Notes: generated from the letters alone by a model not told the origin. Shown: positions 6,592-17,224, counted from the first letter of the stretch. The stretch: DNA of 64,000 bases from Sinorhizobium sp. B11 (GCA_039725955.1 CP091034.1:3534001-3598000), one strand, 5' to 3'. A program made the numbers and translations.

Positions 6592-7416
6592 TCAGATTCG
6601 GGCCATAGCCGAAGATATGGCAAAGAGACCAATGCCGGTCGCTGTCGCCACGTTGAGACTGTCCAGCCCTTCAGATTGCGGAATGTGCGCAGTGCGAAAA
6701 CGGGAAAGCACGGCCTCCGGCAGTCCCTCACCCTCGGTGCCGACGACGAGCGCCATGCGATCGGACGCCGGTATCTGCCGGATATCCGTCTCGCCGCGTG
6801 GCGATAGCGTCCAGATTGCAAAGCCGCGCCCGGCGAGGCTTGAGAGAAGATCAAGCGCATTACCGCCGCGATGATAGGGCGTGCTGAGGACCGAGCCGAC
6901 CGAAACGCGCAACGCCTTGCGGTAGAGCGGATCGCAGCAGGTCTCATCAAACAGGATCGCATCCGCTTTGAAGGCAGCGGCGTTGCGAAACATCGAGCCG
7001 GCATTGTCGTGGTTGGAAATGCCGCAGCCGACGAGGACAAGCGCCCGCTCAGGCAGCGCGTCGAGAAGGACACTTTCCGCTGCCTGCTCCCGGCGGCCAA
7101 GGGCGAGCACGCCGCGATGCATGTTGAAGCCGACGATACCATCAAGAACGTCGCCATCCGCCACATAGACCGGCACGTCATCGGGAAAGCGTTCGAGAAT
7201 CTCGGACACTCCGTCGAGCCGATTGCGCAGCAGCAGGATCTTCTCGGCCGAAAATCCCCTGCCCGCCGCATGCGCTTCGGCAAGCATGCGCAGCACGACC
7301 GTGCCTTCGGCGATGAAGCGGTTCTGTCGGCCAGTCAGGTCGCGTTCGCGAATATCGCGAAATTCCGCAATCCGCGGATCCTCGGGACTTTCGATCGTGT
7401 GCGGTATCGCGGCCAT
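6592..7416 (-). CDS. SpoU/TrmH-family RNA 2'-O-methyltransferase
   Basis: This 274-aa protein has an N-terminal RNA-substrate-binding region (DPRIAEFRDIRERDLTGRQNRFIAEGTVVLRML) and a SPOUT catalytic domain. The motifs visible are NHDNAGSMFRNAAAF (motif 1), VVGTEGEGLPEAVL (motif 2) and IPQSEGLDSLNVATATGIGLFA (motif 3, with the knot-forming SLNV). The family methylates ribose 2'-OH of rRNA or tRNA using S-adenosylmethionine; the target nucleotide cannot be read from sequence. GAGG precedes the ATG at 7416. The upstream gene on the same strand ends eight bases away, so the two are probably co-transcribed. Confidence 0.88.
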   Translation of the reverse strand: MAAIPHTIESPEDPRIAEFRDIRERDLTGRQNRFIAEGTVVLRMLAEAHAAGRGFSAEKILLLRNRLDGVSEILERFPDDVPVYVADGDVLDGIVGFNMHRGVLALGRREQAAESVLLDALPERALVLVGCGISNHDNAGSMFRNAAAFKADAILFDETCCDPLYRKALRVSVGSVLSTPYHRGGNALDLLSSLAGRGFAIWTLSPRGETDIRQIPASDRMALVVGTEGEGLPEAVLSRFRTAHIPQSEGLDSLNVATATGIGLFAISSAMARI

Positions 7417-7423
7417 ACCGGCC

Positions 7424-7816
7424 TCAGTTGCCCGACAGCGTGATGTCGGCCACGATGCGGCTCGCCTTGATGTCGAAGACCAGCGCCTTGCGCTTGCCGT
7501 TGACATCAGTGCCGTAAAACAGGATCTGCCCGCCCGAAAGCGACGTCTGCTCGATCTTGAAGCCAAGCGGCAGCGAAGCCGTTACCGACACCGGCGCGTC
7601 CGAAGGCACGCCCGAAGAGTTCGTCGATGCTGTGGCCTGGGATGGCTCCGTGCGCGTCACCTTGTAGACAACGGCACCGAAGACCGCCATAAGGCTCACG
7701 AACATGATGGCGCCCGAGACGATCTGCAGGCGAACCATCTTGCGCCGGACATTTTCCATAGCCGGGTCAAGGGGCTTTTCTTCCTGCTCATCGTCAGCTG
7801 GCTCGAATTTCGTCAT
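7424..7816 (-). CDS. Small single-pass membrane protein, unknown function
   Basis: This 130-aa protein has a charged N-terminus (about 1-30, FEPADDEQEEKPLDPAMENVRRKMV), one membrane segment (about 31-52, LQIVSGAIMFVSLMAVFGAVVY) and an extracytoplasmic C-terminal domain of about 70 residues containing LPLGFKIEQTSLSGGQILFYG and KALVFDIKASRIVADITL. I do not recognise a named family. It is followed by the SpoU methyltransferase after seven bases and is divergent from rluD with a 42-base gap. The two RNA-modification genes on either side may simply reflect conserved order. Confidence 0.72.
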   Translation of the reverse strand: MTKFEPADDEQEEKPLDPAMENVRRKMVRLQIVSGAIMFVSLMAVFGAVVYKVTRTEPSQATASTNSSGVPSDAPVSVTASLPLGFKIEQTSLSGGQILFYGTDVNGKRKALVFDIKASRIVADITLSGN

Positions 7817-7858
7817 CTATGGCGTCCCGTTCTAAAAATACGTCGGAGAAGAAGCGTC

Positions 7859-8884
7859 TTGAGCGACCCCTTTAAACAAGCAGATGACAATAGAAAAGTC
7901 CTGACCGCTGACGAGACCGCCGAAGGCCGCCTGGACGCCTGGCTGACAGCACAGGTCGGCGAGGAGTTTTCTCGCAGCCGCATCAAGGCGCTGATCAAGG
8001 ATGGCCAGGTTCTTTTGAAGGGCGCACCGGTTACCGATCCGCAACGAAAGGTGCGGGCCGGCGACAGCTACGAGATCACCTTGCCGGAGCCCGAAGATCC
8101 GGCGCCAAAGGGCGAGAATATCCCGCTCGATATCCTCTATGAGGATGAAGACGTGATCGTCATTTCCAAGCCGGCCGGCCTCGTCGTCCATCCCGGCCCC
8201 GGCAACTGGACAGGCACGCTCGTCAACGCGCTGATCCACCATTGCGGCGACACCCTCTCAGGCATCGGCGGCGTGCGGCGCCCCGGCATCGTTCACCGCC
8301 TCGACAAGGATACGACCGGCGTCATGGTTGTCGCCAAGAACGATATGGCACATCGCCATCTTTCGCTGCAGTTTGCCGATCACGGCCGCACCATGCCACT
8401 GGAACGCGCCTATCAGGCGATCGTCTGGGGGCGTCCGCGCTCGCTCTCGGGAACGATCGACGCGCCGCTCGGCCGTGCCACCGGCGATCGCACCCGCCGC
8501 GCCGTCAAGCGCCCCGAAAACGAGAGCGCCGACGAAGCGATCACCCATTACGAAGTGCTCGAGCGCTTCCATGAAAGCCCGGATGCGAGCGCGCTTGCCT
8601 CCCTCGTCGAATGCCACCTGGAAACCGGCCGCACGCACCAGATCCGCGTCCACATGGCACACATCGGCCATCCGTTGCTGGGCGATGCCGTCTACGGCGC
8701 CGGCTTCAGGACCAAGGCCAATCTTCTGCCCGACGAGGCCCGCAAGATCGTCAAAGAGTTCGACCGCCAGGCGCTGCATGCCTACATGCTGCAATTCGAG
8801 CATCCGCGCACAGGCAAGGTGATGCATTTCGAAGTAGCGCTGCCGGATGACATGGTGGAGCTCGCTGACGCCTTGCGCGGATGA
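7859..8884 (+). CDS. rluD: 23S rRNA pseudouridine synthase RluD-type
   Basis: This 341-aa protein has an N-terminal S4-like RNA-binding domain (about residues 15-75, GRLDAWLTAQ ... SRSRIKALIKDGQVLLKG) and a pseudouridine synthase domain. Visible motifs are ISKPAGLVVHPGPGNWTGTLVNAL, the catalytic GIVHRLDKDTTG (Asp in HRLD) and HQIRVHMAHIGHPLLGD. RluD isomerises uridines in helix 69 of 23S rRNA. No in-frame ATG sits at the right place. A TTG at 7859 after GGAGAAGAAGC gives the family length, and codons further upstream overlap the divergent gene. Confidence 0.88.
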   Translation: MSDPFKQADDNRKVLTADETAEGRLDAWLTAQVGEEFSRSRIKALIKDGQVLLKGAPVTDPQRKVRAGDSYEITLPEPEDPAPKGENIPLDILYEDEDVIVISKPAGLVVHPGPGNWTGTLVNALIHHCGDTLSGIGGVRRPGIVHRLDKDTTGVMVVAKNDMAHRHLSLQFADHGRTMPLERAYQAIVWGRPRSLSGTIDAPLGRATGDRTRRAVKRPENESADEAITHYEVLERFHESPDASALASLVECHLETGRTHQIRVHMAHIGHPLLGDAVYGAGFRTKANLLPDEARKIVKEFDRQALHAYMLQFEHPRTGKVMHFEVALPDDMVELADALRG

Positions 8885-8897
8885 GCGATAGTCGCTG

Positions 8898-9059
8898 TTA
8901 CTTTTTGGAGCCGGCGCCCAGAACCCGATGCGTGGCGTTATCGAGGGCGTGGCTGGTGTCGCGCCCGTCCTGTGCAAGTCCCCTTGCAGTGTTGCCGCAG
9001 GATGTAAGAGCAGCGGAAAGCGAAAGCAGCAGTATGGCGGCAAAGGCTGGTCTGATCAT
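8898..9059 (-). CDS. Entericidin A/B-like small lipoprotein
   Basis: This 53-aa protein starts MIRPAFAAILLLSLSAALTSCGNTARGL. It has a lipoprotein signal peptide whose lipobox-like LTSC places the lipidated Cys at residue 22, followed by the short amphipathic segment GNTARGLAQDGRDTSHALDNATH typical of entericidins. Entericidins are small envelope lipoproteins first described as an antidote/toxin pair in E. coli; in alphaproteobacteria they usually occur alone and their role is unclear. AGGGG precedes the ATG at 9059. The ORF continues open upstream, but that extension lacks a signal peptide. It is divergent from rpoH. Confidence 0.8.
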   Translation of the reverse strand: MIRPAFAAILLLSLSAALTSCGNTARGLAQDGRDTSHALDNATHRVLGAGSKK

Positions 9060-9329
9060 CTGGTTCCCCTCATGAAAGCGCCCGGCGCAAGAGTGCCGAC
9101 GCCACCGGAAAAATGCGGCAGCAGCCAATAAAATCAATGCCTCCGGCTCACTCTGGCCGAGCCCGGATAACGCCCTCGTGAACGCCGGGGCGACCTTGAA
9201 TCCCTGTTTCGCCATACTTATCTGTACATAGACTTATTGCGGGCTTGGAGAGAGCCGCATGTCCCGGTTTGCCTTTAGCGCGAGGGCGCGTTCCATCGGG
9301 AACCGGAATCCATATAAGGAGGGTGCATC

Positions 9330-10238
9330 ATGGCCCGAAATAACTTGCCGTCCATTACCGCCGGCGAAGCCGGTCTCAATCGTTACCTCGACGAAATCCG
9401 TAAATTTCCGATGCTGGAGCCGCAGGAAGAGTACATGCTCGCCAAGCGTTACTCAGAACACGGCGATCGCGATGCAGCACACAGGCTCGTCACCAGCCAC
9501 CTTCGCCTTGTTGCGAAGATCGCCATGGGCTATCGCGGCTACGGCCTGCCGATCGGTGAAGTCGTGTCCGAAGGTAACGTCGGCCTCATGCAGGCCGTCA
9601 AGAAGTTCGATCCGGAACGTGGTTTCCGTCTTGCCACCTATGCAATGTGGTGGATCAAGGCCTCGATCCAGGAATATATCCTGCGCTCATGGTCTCTGGT
9701 GAAGATGGGTACGACAGCGAACCAGAAGCGTCTGTTCTTCAACCTGCGCCGCCTGAAGGGCCGTATCCAGGCCATCGATGACGGCGACCTGAAGCCGGAG
9801 CATGTGACCGAGATCGCGACAAAGCTGAACGTCTCCGAGGAAGAGGTCGTTTCGATGAACCGCCGCCTTTCTGGCGACGCATCGCTGAACGCTCCCATCA
9901 AGGCCTCCGAAGGTGATAGCGGCCAGTGGCAGGATTGGCTCGTGGACGACCACGACAGCCAGGAAGACGTGCTGATCGAGCAGGATGAGCTCGATACCCG
10001 TCGCCGCATGCTGTCGAAGGCCATGAGCGTGCTGAACGACCGCGAACGCCGCATCTTCGAGGCCCGCCGCCTCGCCGAAGATCCGGTGACGCTGGAAGAC
10101 CTTTCGGCCGAGTTCGACATCAGCCGCGAGCGCGTCCGCCAGATCGAAGTCCGTGCCTTTGAAAAGGTGCAGGATGCGGTCCGCAAGGAAGCGCTGGAGC
10201 GTGCCAAGGCAGTGCGTGTGGTCGAAGCCACCGCATAA
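9330..10238 (+). CDS. rpoH: RNA polymerase heat-shock sigma factor RpoH (sigma-32)
   Basis: This 302-aa sigma-70-family factor matches rhizobial RpoH1 throughout. Region 1.2/2.1 begins AGEAGLNRYLDEIRKFPMLEPQEEY. Region 2.4 includes FDPERGFRLATYAMWWIKASIQEYILRS. The RpoH box lies in the QKRLFFNLRR segment (about residue 132), and the region 4.2 helix-turn-helix is LEDLSAEFDISRERVRQIEVRAFEKVQ. It directs transcription of heat-shock and stress genes. A strong AAGGAGGG lies before the ATG. The 114-base leader contains only short frames; RpoH levels are often regulated by leader structure or stability, which cannot be judged here. Confidence 0.95.
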   Translation: MARNNLPSITAGEAGLNRYLDEIRKFPMLEPQEEYMLAKRYSEHGDRDAAHRLVTSHLRLVAKIAMGYRGYGLPIGEVVSEGNVGLMQAVKKFDPERGFRLATYAMWWIKASIQEYILRSWSLVKMGTTANQKRLFFNLRRLKGRIQAIDDGDLKPEHVTEIATKLNVSEEEVVSMNRRLSGDASLNAPIKASEGDSGQWQDWLVDDHDSQEDVLIEQDELDTRRRMLSKAMSVLNDRERRIFEARRLAEDPVTLEDLSAEFDISRERVRQIEVRAFEKVQDAVRKEALERAKAVRVVEATA

Positions 10239-10261
10239 GCTGGTTCGTCATTCGAAATCAG

Positions 10262-10294
10262 AAAGGCGGGTCCTTGCGGCCCGCCTTTTATTTT
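10262..10294 (+). terminator. Rho-independent terminator of rpoH
   Basis: A nine-base stem (AAAGGCGGG / CCCGCCTTT) is followed by TATTTT, 24 bases after the rpoH stop. Confidence 0.88.
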
Positions 10295-10325
10295 GCGTGA
10301 TTTCCGAGGTTCGGGGCGATTGGCC

Positions 10326-12707
10326 TTACTGGCTTGTCGAGAGGTCTCCGAGCGCCGTCCATTCCTTGATTGCCGTGTTGAACGCATCTCCGCCTGTGGC
10401 GCCCTTCTGCATGGTCAAAAGCGCACGGCGGCCGTTGCGATAGGTGATCGGAATGTCGATCCAGTCACGTGTGGCAAGCAGGTCCAGGTTGGCCTTGCGC
10501 GCATCCGGATAGTCATTCAGCGCGATCATGTGGAAATCGTCGGTGATCTTGGCCGGCACTGCGATCAACGGATCGCCGCGATCCTGCTCCGTACGCTTCA
10601 TCGAGATGCGCTGAACGCTGTCGATGCTGCCGCCTTCGAAATTCGGGGGAACGGAGAAGACGATCTCGACAAGATGGCTTGCGGGCAGCGACGGGTCGGA
10701 ATTGCGCTTGAAGGTCACGAGCGCCGAAAGATTGCGCTCCGGCACGGTGACGTTGCCCTGCACGGTCGCTTCCTGGCGGCCATCCTGTCCTGCTTCATGC
10801 TGCACGGTCCAGACGACCGAACCCTGGATCGCCGTCGGCGAACTTTCACCGATCCGCTCTTCATAGAGGAACATCTTTTCCGTAGCGCCGATCGGCGTGT
10901 TCTGCGCAGCAGGTGCAGCCGCAGGGCCATTCGGCGTCAGGTTTTCCGCAGGCGCAGCATCGGACTGGACGCTCGGCGAGCTGGTATCGGCTGCGGCGAC
11001 GTTCTGCTCGGCAACCGACTTGCCTTCCGCCGTCGGCGTTCCCGGTACTGCTGCCGGACCGTTATCGACTTCGGTACCATCGGCGAGCAGCCGCTGGGTG
11101 AACTTGCTATTGGCAGCCGAACCGTCCAGCGAGGCAACCTCCTGGTTGGGTCGCGCCGGCGGTGTTGTAGCACTGTGATCTGGCGACTGGGTCGTGGCCG
11201 GCGCGCTGTTTTGCTGCGCCGGAGGTGTCGTCGCCGGCGTTGCCGTATCATCACGCGCCGCCTGTGACGGTGCGGAACTGACGAGACCATCGACCATTTC
11301 CATCACCGCCTGGCGGTTCATCCAGCCGGCATAGGCGCCGCCGCCAAGGATGCCCAGCGTCACAAGGATGGCCAGGATCGTGCCGATGCCGAAGCGGCGG
11401 CGCTTGGGCTCCATGCGGAAGCTCTTGCCCTGCAGCTTGGAAGCGACGATCTGGTCCAGATCCATCGGCGGATTGCTGTCATCGTCATCGGCGGCAGCAT
11501 TGCGGCGGTCGTAACCACGCAGCGCACGCGCCTCGCGCCAGTCTTCGCTCGGCGTCGCGGCCGGTGCGGGAGCTGCAGAAGCGGAACCATTGCCGGCATG
11601 CACTTCCGCAAAGATATCGACGTCGTCGAAATGCGCGGAAGCTGGTGTCTTCTTGTCCGTGCCTGCCTCGATCGGCGGCAAGTCGTCGAAAGCGGCAGCT
11701 TCCCAGGAGAAGTTTTCCTTGGCTGCCGGCATGACGGCCGGCGAACCGCCATTTCCGAGCGTCGAGATTTCATCAAAAGCGCGTGCCGAAGCATCGGCGG
11801 GAACGGCAGGCGTGGTCTCGGCATAGGAATGGAGCTCTTCGCGCGCCCATTCGGTCTCGGCCTCCTGCGGCAAAGGCGCGGGCGTGTCGGCAGCCGGCTC
11901 GGACCACATGCGATCGAAATGTGCTGCTGCATCCACCGCAACAGGTTCTTCGCGCGCGTGCTCGATGAAGTCGCTGGTTTGCGCCTGCGATTGCGGCTCG
12001 AAATCGGCCATCGGCTCAACGAGCCGATTGGACGCACGATCTAGGCCACGCGGAGCCGGCTGTTGATCGTCCTCGCGCTGCAGCTCCTCTTCCACCTCAT
12101 GGGTGGTTTCGGCCACCGGCTCGGCAGCAACCTCTTCAGGCCGGCCTTCCGCTGGATAATATTCCTCCGCCGGCTCATGCCGGCTCTCGGGCTCGGCATG
12201 AACCTCTGCCTGCTCCGGGGCACGCCATTCTTCTGCAGGCGCTTCTTCCTCATGAGGCGGATGCCATTCAGCATGCTCGGGCACCACCTCGTCGGCGGGA
12301 GCGGCCGCCTGAACGACCTCTTCCGGCTCGGCAGGCTGCTCACTGGCGGTATGTTCTACACCCTGCTGCTCATCGCTCTCGTAGACAGGTGTCTCGGCAA
12401 CGGGAGCCGCCTCTGCGACAGGCTCATGCTCTGGCGCAGGCTCTTCGTGGATTTCGGGTTCCGGAGCGGCTGCAATCGGTTCGTCGATCGGCCCCGCTTC
12501 TGAATGTTCACCCTCGACTTCGCGGATTGCGGCCTCGAGCTTTTCAAGCTGGCGCTGCAGCATGGCTTCCGGCGGACGCGGCTTCATGTTCTCGAGCTGC
12601 CGCTGCACCGCGCCGCGCGCACGCTCGTAGACCTTCACCCGCATCTCGGGGGTATTTTCAGACAGGCCGTCGACCGCCCGCCGAATAACTGCAATAAAAT
12701 CCGCCAT
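10326..12707 (-). CDS. Large acidic single-pass membrane protein, unknown function
   Basis: This 793-aa protein begins with a conserved-looking helical segment (1-70, MADFIAVIRRAVDGLSENTP ... LEKLEAAIREVEGE). About 350 residues of low-complexity Glu/Pro/Ala-rich sequence follow, then a basic patch (SFRMEPKRRRFG), one membrane segment (about 427-448, IGTILAILVTLGILGGGAYAGW), a Ser/Thr/Pro/Ala linker and a folded extracytoplasmic C-terminal domain of about 170 residues (KMFLYEERIGESSPTAIQGSVVW onwards). The topology is therefore cytoplasmic acidic arm, membrane, periplasmic domain. I do not recognise a characterised family. It lies 60 bases downstream of purA on the same strand and faces rpoH. 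Confidence 0.85.
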   Translation of the reverse strand: MADFIAVIRRAVDGLSENTPEMRVKVYERARGAVQRQLENMKPRPPEAMLQRQLEKLEAAIREVEGEHSEAGPIDEPIAAAPEPEIHEEPAPEHEPVAEAAPVAETPVYESDEQQGVEHTASEQPAEPEEVVQAAAPADEVVPEHAEWHPPHEEEAPAEEWRAPEQAEVHAEPESRHEPAEEYYPAEGRPEEVAAEPVAETTHEVEEELQREDDQQPAPRGLDRASNRLVEPMADFEPQSQAQTSDFIEHAREEPVAVDAAAHFDRMWSEPAADTPAPLPQEAETEWAREELHSYAETTPAVPADASARAFDEISTLGNGGSPAVMPAAKENFSWEAAAFDDLPPIEAGTDKKTPASAHFDDVDIFAEVHAGNGSASAAPAPAATPSEDWREARALRGYDRRNAAADDDDSNPPMDLDQIVASKLQGKSFRMEPKRRRFGIGTILAILVTLGILGGGAYAGWMNRQAVMEMVDGLVSSAPSQAARDDTATPATTPPAQQNSAPATTQSPDHSATTPPARPNQEVASLDGSAANSKFTQRLLADGTEVDNGPAAVPGTPTAEGKSVAEQNVAAADTSSPSVQSDAAPAENLTPNGPAAAPAAQNTPIGATEKMFLYEERIGESSPTAIQGSVVWTVQHEAGQDGRQEATVQGNVTVPERNLSALVTFKRNSDPSLPASHLVEIVFSVPPNFEGGSIDSVQRISMKRTEQDRGDPLIAVPAKITDDFHMIALNDYPDARKANLDLLATRDWIDIPITYRNGRRALLTMQKGATGGDAFNTAIKEWTALGDLSTSQ

Positions 12708-12767
12708 CAGTACTTTCTCAAGAAGTCCGGCATACTCCCGAACGGTCGCCTTAAGTGACCCGCGACA

Positions 12768-14066
<1,299 letters not shown>

Positions 14067-14254
14067 CAAACTCTTCCTGTTACCGGCGGAGAACCGCACA
14101 CCTGCTCAAACCCGCGCATCTATAAAGCTTTGTTTTTGGGAAAGCGACCCTGTTATCACCGCAGATTCGGCTTTTTACGTGACAAATCAGCCGCCGGCAG
14201 GCTAAGCCCGCTCACAAAAGCCCGCCAGCGACGACAAAGACGGAAAGAGCACCC

Positions 14255-15172
14255 TTGCAAGCAACAGCCTATATCTGCCTCGTCATTGCAACTCTCTGCT
14301 GGGGCGGCAATGCGGTCGCGGGCAAGCTGGCGCTCGGCCACGTCAGCCCGATGATGCTGACCTTCCTGCGCTGGTTCCTGGCTGTCGTGCTGATCGCCGC
14401 CATTTCATTGCCGCAGTTGCGGAAGGACTGGCCGGTGGTGCGCAAGAACCTGCCTCTCCTCTTCTTCTACGGCGTGATCGGCTACACGACCTTCAATGCC
14501 ATGCTCTATTCGGCCGTGCAGTACACGACGGCAATCAATGTCGCGATCGAGCAGGCCGGCATTCCCATGCTGATCTTCCTGCTGAATTTCGTCTTTTTCC
14601 GCACCGGCGTTTCGCTGGCACAGGTTGTTGGCTTCGGCATGACGCTTATCGGCGTGGCGCTGACGGCAGCACATGGCAATCTTGAAACTCTGCTGCAGCT
14701 TAGTCTGAACCGCGGCGATGGCTTGATGCTGATCGCCGTCGCCGCCTATGCCGTCTATACGATTTTCCTGAGATGGAAGCCTGTCGTTGACTGGCGCACA
14801 CTGATGGCGGTCCCGGCTCTCGGCGCAGCGCTGACCGCATTGCCTCTCCTTTTGTGGGAGACTTCGCGCGGCACCGTCCAGTGGCCTGACGGTGAGGGCT
14901 GGGCGATCGCCGTCTACACGGCAATCTTCGCCTCGCTGCTCGCGCAGATACTTTATATCAGGGGTGTCGAGGAAATAGGCGCCAATCGCGCCGGCCTGTT
15001 CATCAATCTGGTCCCGGTTTTCGGCACGCTGCTCTCTGTCGCCCTGCTCGGCGAAACGCTGCAGCTTTTCCACATGATTGCGCTGGTACTGACACTCGGC
15101 GGCATCGCCATCGCCGAAAAGGGCCGCCCGAAAACGGCCGCGCCCACCGTACCGGCTTCGCCGGTCGACTAA
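14255..15172 (+). CDS. DMT-superfamily (EamA) exporter
   Basis: This 305-aa protein has ten predicted membrane segments arranged as two EamA repeats (about residues 5-140 and 150-290). The hallmark features are CWGGNAVAGKLALGHVSP in the first repeat and NRAGLFINLVPVFGTLLSVALLGE in the second. Family members export amino acids, metabolites or drugs; the substrate is not evident. The start is a TTG at 14255 preceded by GGAAAGAG. Its stop codon overlaps the stop of the convergent GNAT gene by three bases. Confidence 0.87.
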   Translation: MQATAYICLVIATLCWGGNAVAGKLALGHVSPMMLTFLRWFLAVVLIAAISLPQLRKDWPVVRKNLPLLFFYGVIGYTTFNAMLYSAVQYTTAINVAIEQAGIPMLIFLLNFVFFRTGVSLAQVVGFGMTLIGVALTAAHGNLETLLQLSLNRGDGLMLIAVAAYAVYTIFLRWKPVVDWRTLMAVPALGAALTALPLLLWETSRGTVQWPDGEGWAIAVYTAIFASLLAQILYIRGVEEIGANRAGLFINLVPVFGTLLSVALLGETLQLFHMIALVLTLGGIAIAEKGRPKTAAPTVPASPVD

Positions 15173-16017
15173 CCGAGCTCCAGCGTCGTCACACCATAGA
15201 CATTCTTCAGCTGGATTCCCGGCGCCGGGCCGCGATACATGCGCGCGGTTTCCATGACGGGTTCGAGCCCTACGCTTTCGGCAAGCGCAATCGCCTCGGA
15301 ATTGACGGCGGGTATATCGATATAGATCGACGCACCATGTGCCTGGGGAATGAGGCCTGCCAGAAGGGCGGCGGCGCTATCCGTATCATTGGCAAAAAGC
15401 GGACCGATCTTGTAGCCCTCGTAACAGCGGCGGATCGTGCCGTAACCGCGGATCTTGCCGCTCTTGCGCACGACGACCGAGCCGCGTCCCTTTCGCGCCG
15501 GGCACCAGGCGGCAAGGAAAGCCGCACGGGGCTGCGGGAAAATGCCGCTGTCGTAGCGTAGCAGGCCTTCGAGCCGTGCATCCGGTACCGGCTGCGCGAC
15601 GAGTGACGAATCCGGCACCGATGTCGGGACGCCGCCATAACGAATCGTGTTGTAGGCGACCTCGAAACCGGCCTTGCGATAGGCTGCCTGCTGGGCCGCA
15701 ACGCCATCGAGGCCAATCGTACGGTCTTCGGCCGAAGCGATGCCGGCGTTCCAGATCGCCTTGCCGAAGCCCCGGCCGCGGAAATCGGGATGCACGATGT
15801 AGAGACCGAGGAAGGCGAAATTGTCGCCATATTTGACGACCGAGATGGAGCCGACCGGCACCTCACCGATGGCGCCCACGAAAAATCCGGAGGGATCAGC
15901 CTCGTGGAATGCGATCGCATCGTCGAGGCCGGGATTCCAGCCCTCCTGACGTGCCCATTCCAGCGCAAGCTCCAGTTCGCCGGGCCGCATGGAACGAACG
16001 GCAAATTCCGAATTCAT
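15169..16017 (-). CDS. GNAT N-acetyltransferase with C-terminal extension
   Basis: This 282-aa protein has an N-terminal GNAT domain (about residues 4-140). The acetyl-CoA-binding motif is IVHPDFRGRGFGKAIW (R-G-R-G-F-G), and DPSGFFVGAIGEVPVGSISVVKYG forms the central strands. A second C-terminal domain (about 150-280) contains GRGSVVVRKSGKIRGYGTIRRC and resembles the YitH/Acetyltransf_18 arrangement. The acceptor is unknown. The ATG at 16017 is preceded by GGGAAGG, and an upstream ATG at 16050 is not needed. Confidence 0.85.
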   Translation of the reverse strand: MNSEFAVRSMRPGELELALEWARQEGWNPGLDDAIAFHEADPSGFFVGAIGEVPVGSISVVKYGDNFAFLGLYIVHPDFRGRGFGKAIWNAGIASAEDRTIGLDGVAAQQAAYRKAGFEVAYNTIRYGGVPTSVPDSSLVAQPVPDARLEGLLRYDSGIFPQPRAAFLAAWCPARKGRGSVVVRKSGKIRGYGTIRRCYEGYKIGPLFANDTDSAAALLAGLIPQAHGASIYIDIPAVNSEAIALAESVGLEPVMETARMYRGPAPGIQLKNVYGVTTLELG

Positions 16018-16285
16018 GCAACCTTCCCAGATTGAAACCCGCAAGTCCATTCAGTCATGCGCCAAGCAACCGTCAAGTCGATTGTCCCTGCGCTCAGACC
16101 GGTCATGATGAACTCACGTTCACGGCTTGAACGATGCGTGTCGTCGTTTTGAAATGCAATGCAAAAGAACTTCGATCTCGCCTTACCATGAAACAATGTA
16201 ATTGCAATCTCAAGAAAATTACTACACCCGCAGGATCCTTCCGGCGGGTGCAGACCAAATGACGCCAGGATCCGGTTTTCAGGCC

Positions 16286-16624
16286 TTAGCGCAGAAACGG
16301 ACCCAGCGCTTCGGCAGTGCCGATGGTCTGGGCAGCGTGGCTGAGAACGCTGTCGAAAACGAAGCCGACGACGATGGTCAGCTGCTGCGAATAGGCCTTG
16401 AGCTGATAGCCCTCGCCTTCGACCTGTGCCGGCGCGCTGAGGGCAAAAGGCATGTTCGGGCGGACGAAACCGGCACTCGTCGTCAACGGCTCCTCCGGCA
16501 GGTGGCCGATGGCTGAAGTGTACATCAGATCACGGCCGAAACCGCCCGGGCCAAAGGCGAAAGCCGGCTGGCCTGCAGCCGATATCGTGATTGCGAGCGT
16601 TGCGGCAAGAAGAAGTCTGCTCAT
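16286..16624 (-). CDS. Small secreted protein, unknown function
   Basis: This 112-aa protein starts MSRLLLAATLAITISAAGQP with a clear Sec signal peptide (cut near residue 23-26, after PAFA). The mature part of about 86 residues contains FGPGGFGRDLMYTSAIGHLPEE and TIVVGFVFDSVLSHAAQTIG and has no cysteines. I do not recognise a family. Ten extra codons upstream (ATG at 16654) would mask the signal peptide, so 16624 is preferred. It stands alone between a GNAT and a KTSC gene. Confidence 0.65.
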   Translation of the reverse strand: MSRLLLAATLAITISAAGQPAFAFGPGGFGRDLMYTSAIGHLPEEPLTTSAGFVRPNMPFALSAPAQVEGEGYQLKAYSQQLTIVVGFVFDSVLSHAAQTIGTAEALGPFLR

Positions 16625-16886
16625 CTCAAGTCCCCGTTTACAGCCGGCCGGCAATTTCTGCCTGGCCGCAGCGCCGGTCGCATCTGTCCATGCCCGGCCG
16701 CTTTCATGAGGGTCACTCTACATGCCAGTATTTGCAGGCTTTTTAAGCAGATCCGTACAATTTTATTGAAACGCGACTTTTTAGACTGCGCCTGTTCGGG
16801 CAGGAAACAATCTTTACCATACGCCTTGACGGTATCTTCGCATCCTTACTTTTAAGGTGCCTCAAAACGAAACAGGGGCAAAAACG

Positions 16887-17096
16887 ATGCACGAAGTTCC
16901 AGTCAAATCCAGGATTATCCAGAACGTCTATTTCAGCCAGGAAGACGGGCGACTGCGCATCTGCTTTCGCAACGGCGAAGAGCGTCTCTTCGAAGGCGTG
17001 CCGGCCGCCGATGTGAGCACCATGGTGAAGGCGCCTTCGCCGGGCCAGTATTATATTGACCGGATCAGAACGCGGTATCGCCGTATCGCAGCCTGA
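16887..17096 (+). CDS. KTSC-domain small protein (copy 1)
   Basis: This 69-aa protein is a single KTSC domain: KSRIIQNVYFSQEDGRLRICFRNGEERLFEGVP (strand-rich half) followed by MVKAPSPGQYYIDRIRTRYRRI (the conserved Ser-x-Gly-x-[FY]-x-x-x-I-R motif). The domain occurs at the C-terminus of some lysyl-tRNA synthetases and as free small proteins; its function is not established. AGGGG lies before the ATG at 16887. A paralogue lies at 18867-19067. Confidence 0.8.
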   Translation: MHEVPVKSRIIQNVYFSQEDGRLRICFRNGEERLFEGVPAADVSTMVKAPSPGQYYIDRIRTRYRRIAA

Positions 17097-17224
17097 CAGG
17101 CTTCGATCGCTTCACCGGAGCGGCCTTAAATCGATTGTGTCACGCTCCGGTCGAGATCGATTGCCACATCAGCGCGAGCCTTATAAATGATGACTTCCAT
17201 TGTCCGAGGTCTCGCGAACTGACG

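Noticed and set aside
7223..7858. Long in-frame extension upstream of rluD
   Set aside because: It runs antisense to two well-supported minus-strand genes and lacks rluD similarity; the TTG at 7859 gives family length.
9216..9329. EcfG-type (GGAAC) promoter before rpoH
   Set aside because: A GGAAC occurs near 9300 but no GTT lies at the required spacing downstream.
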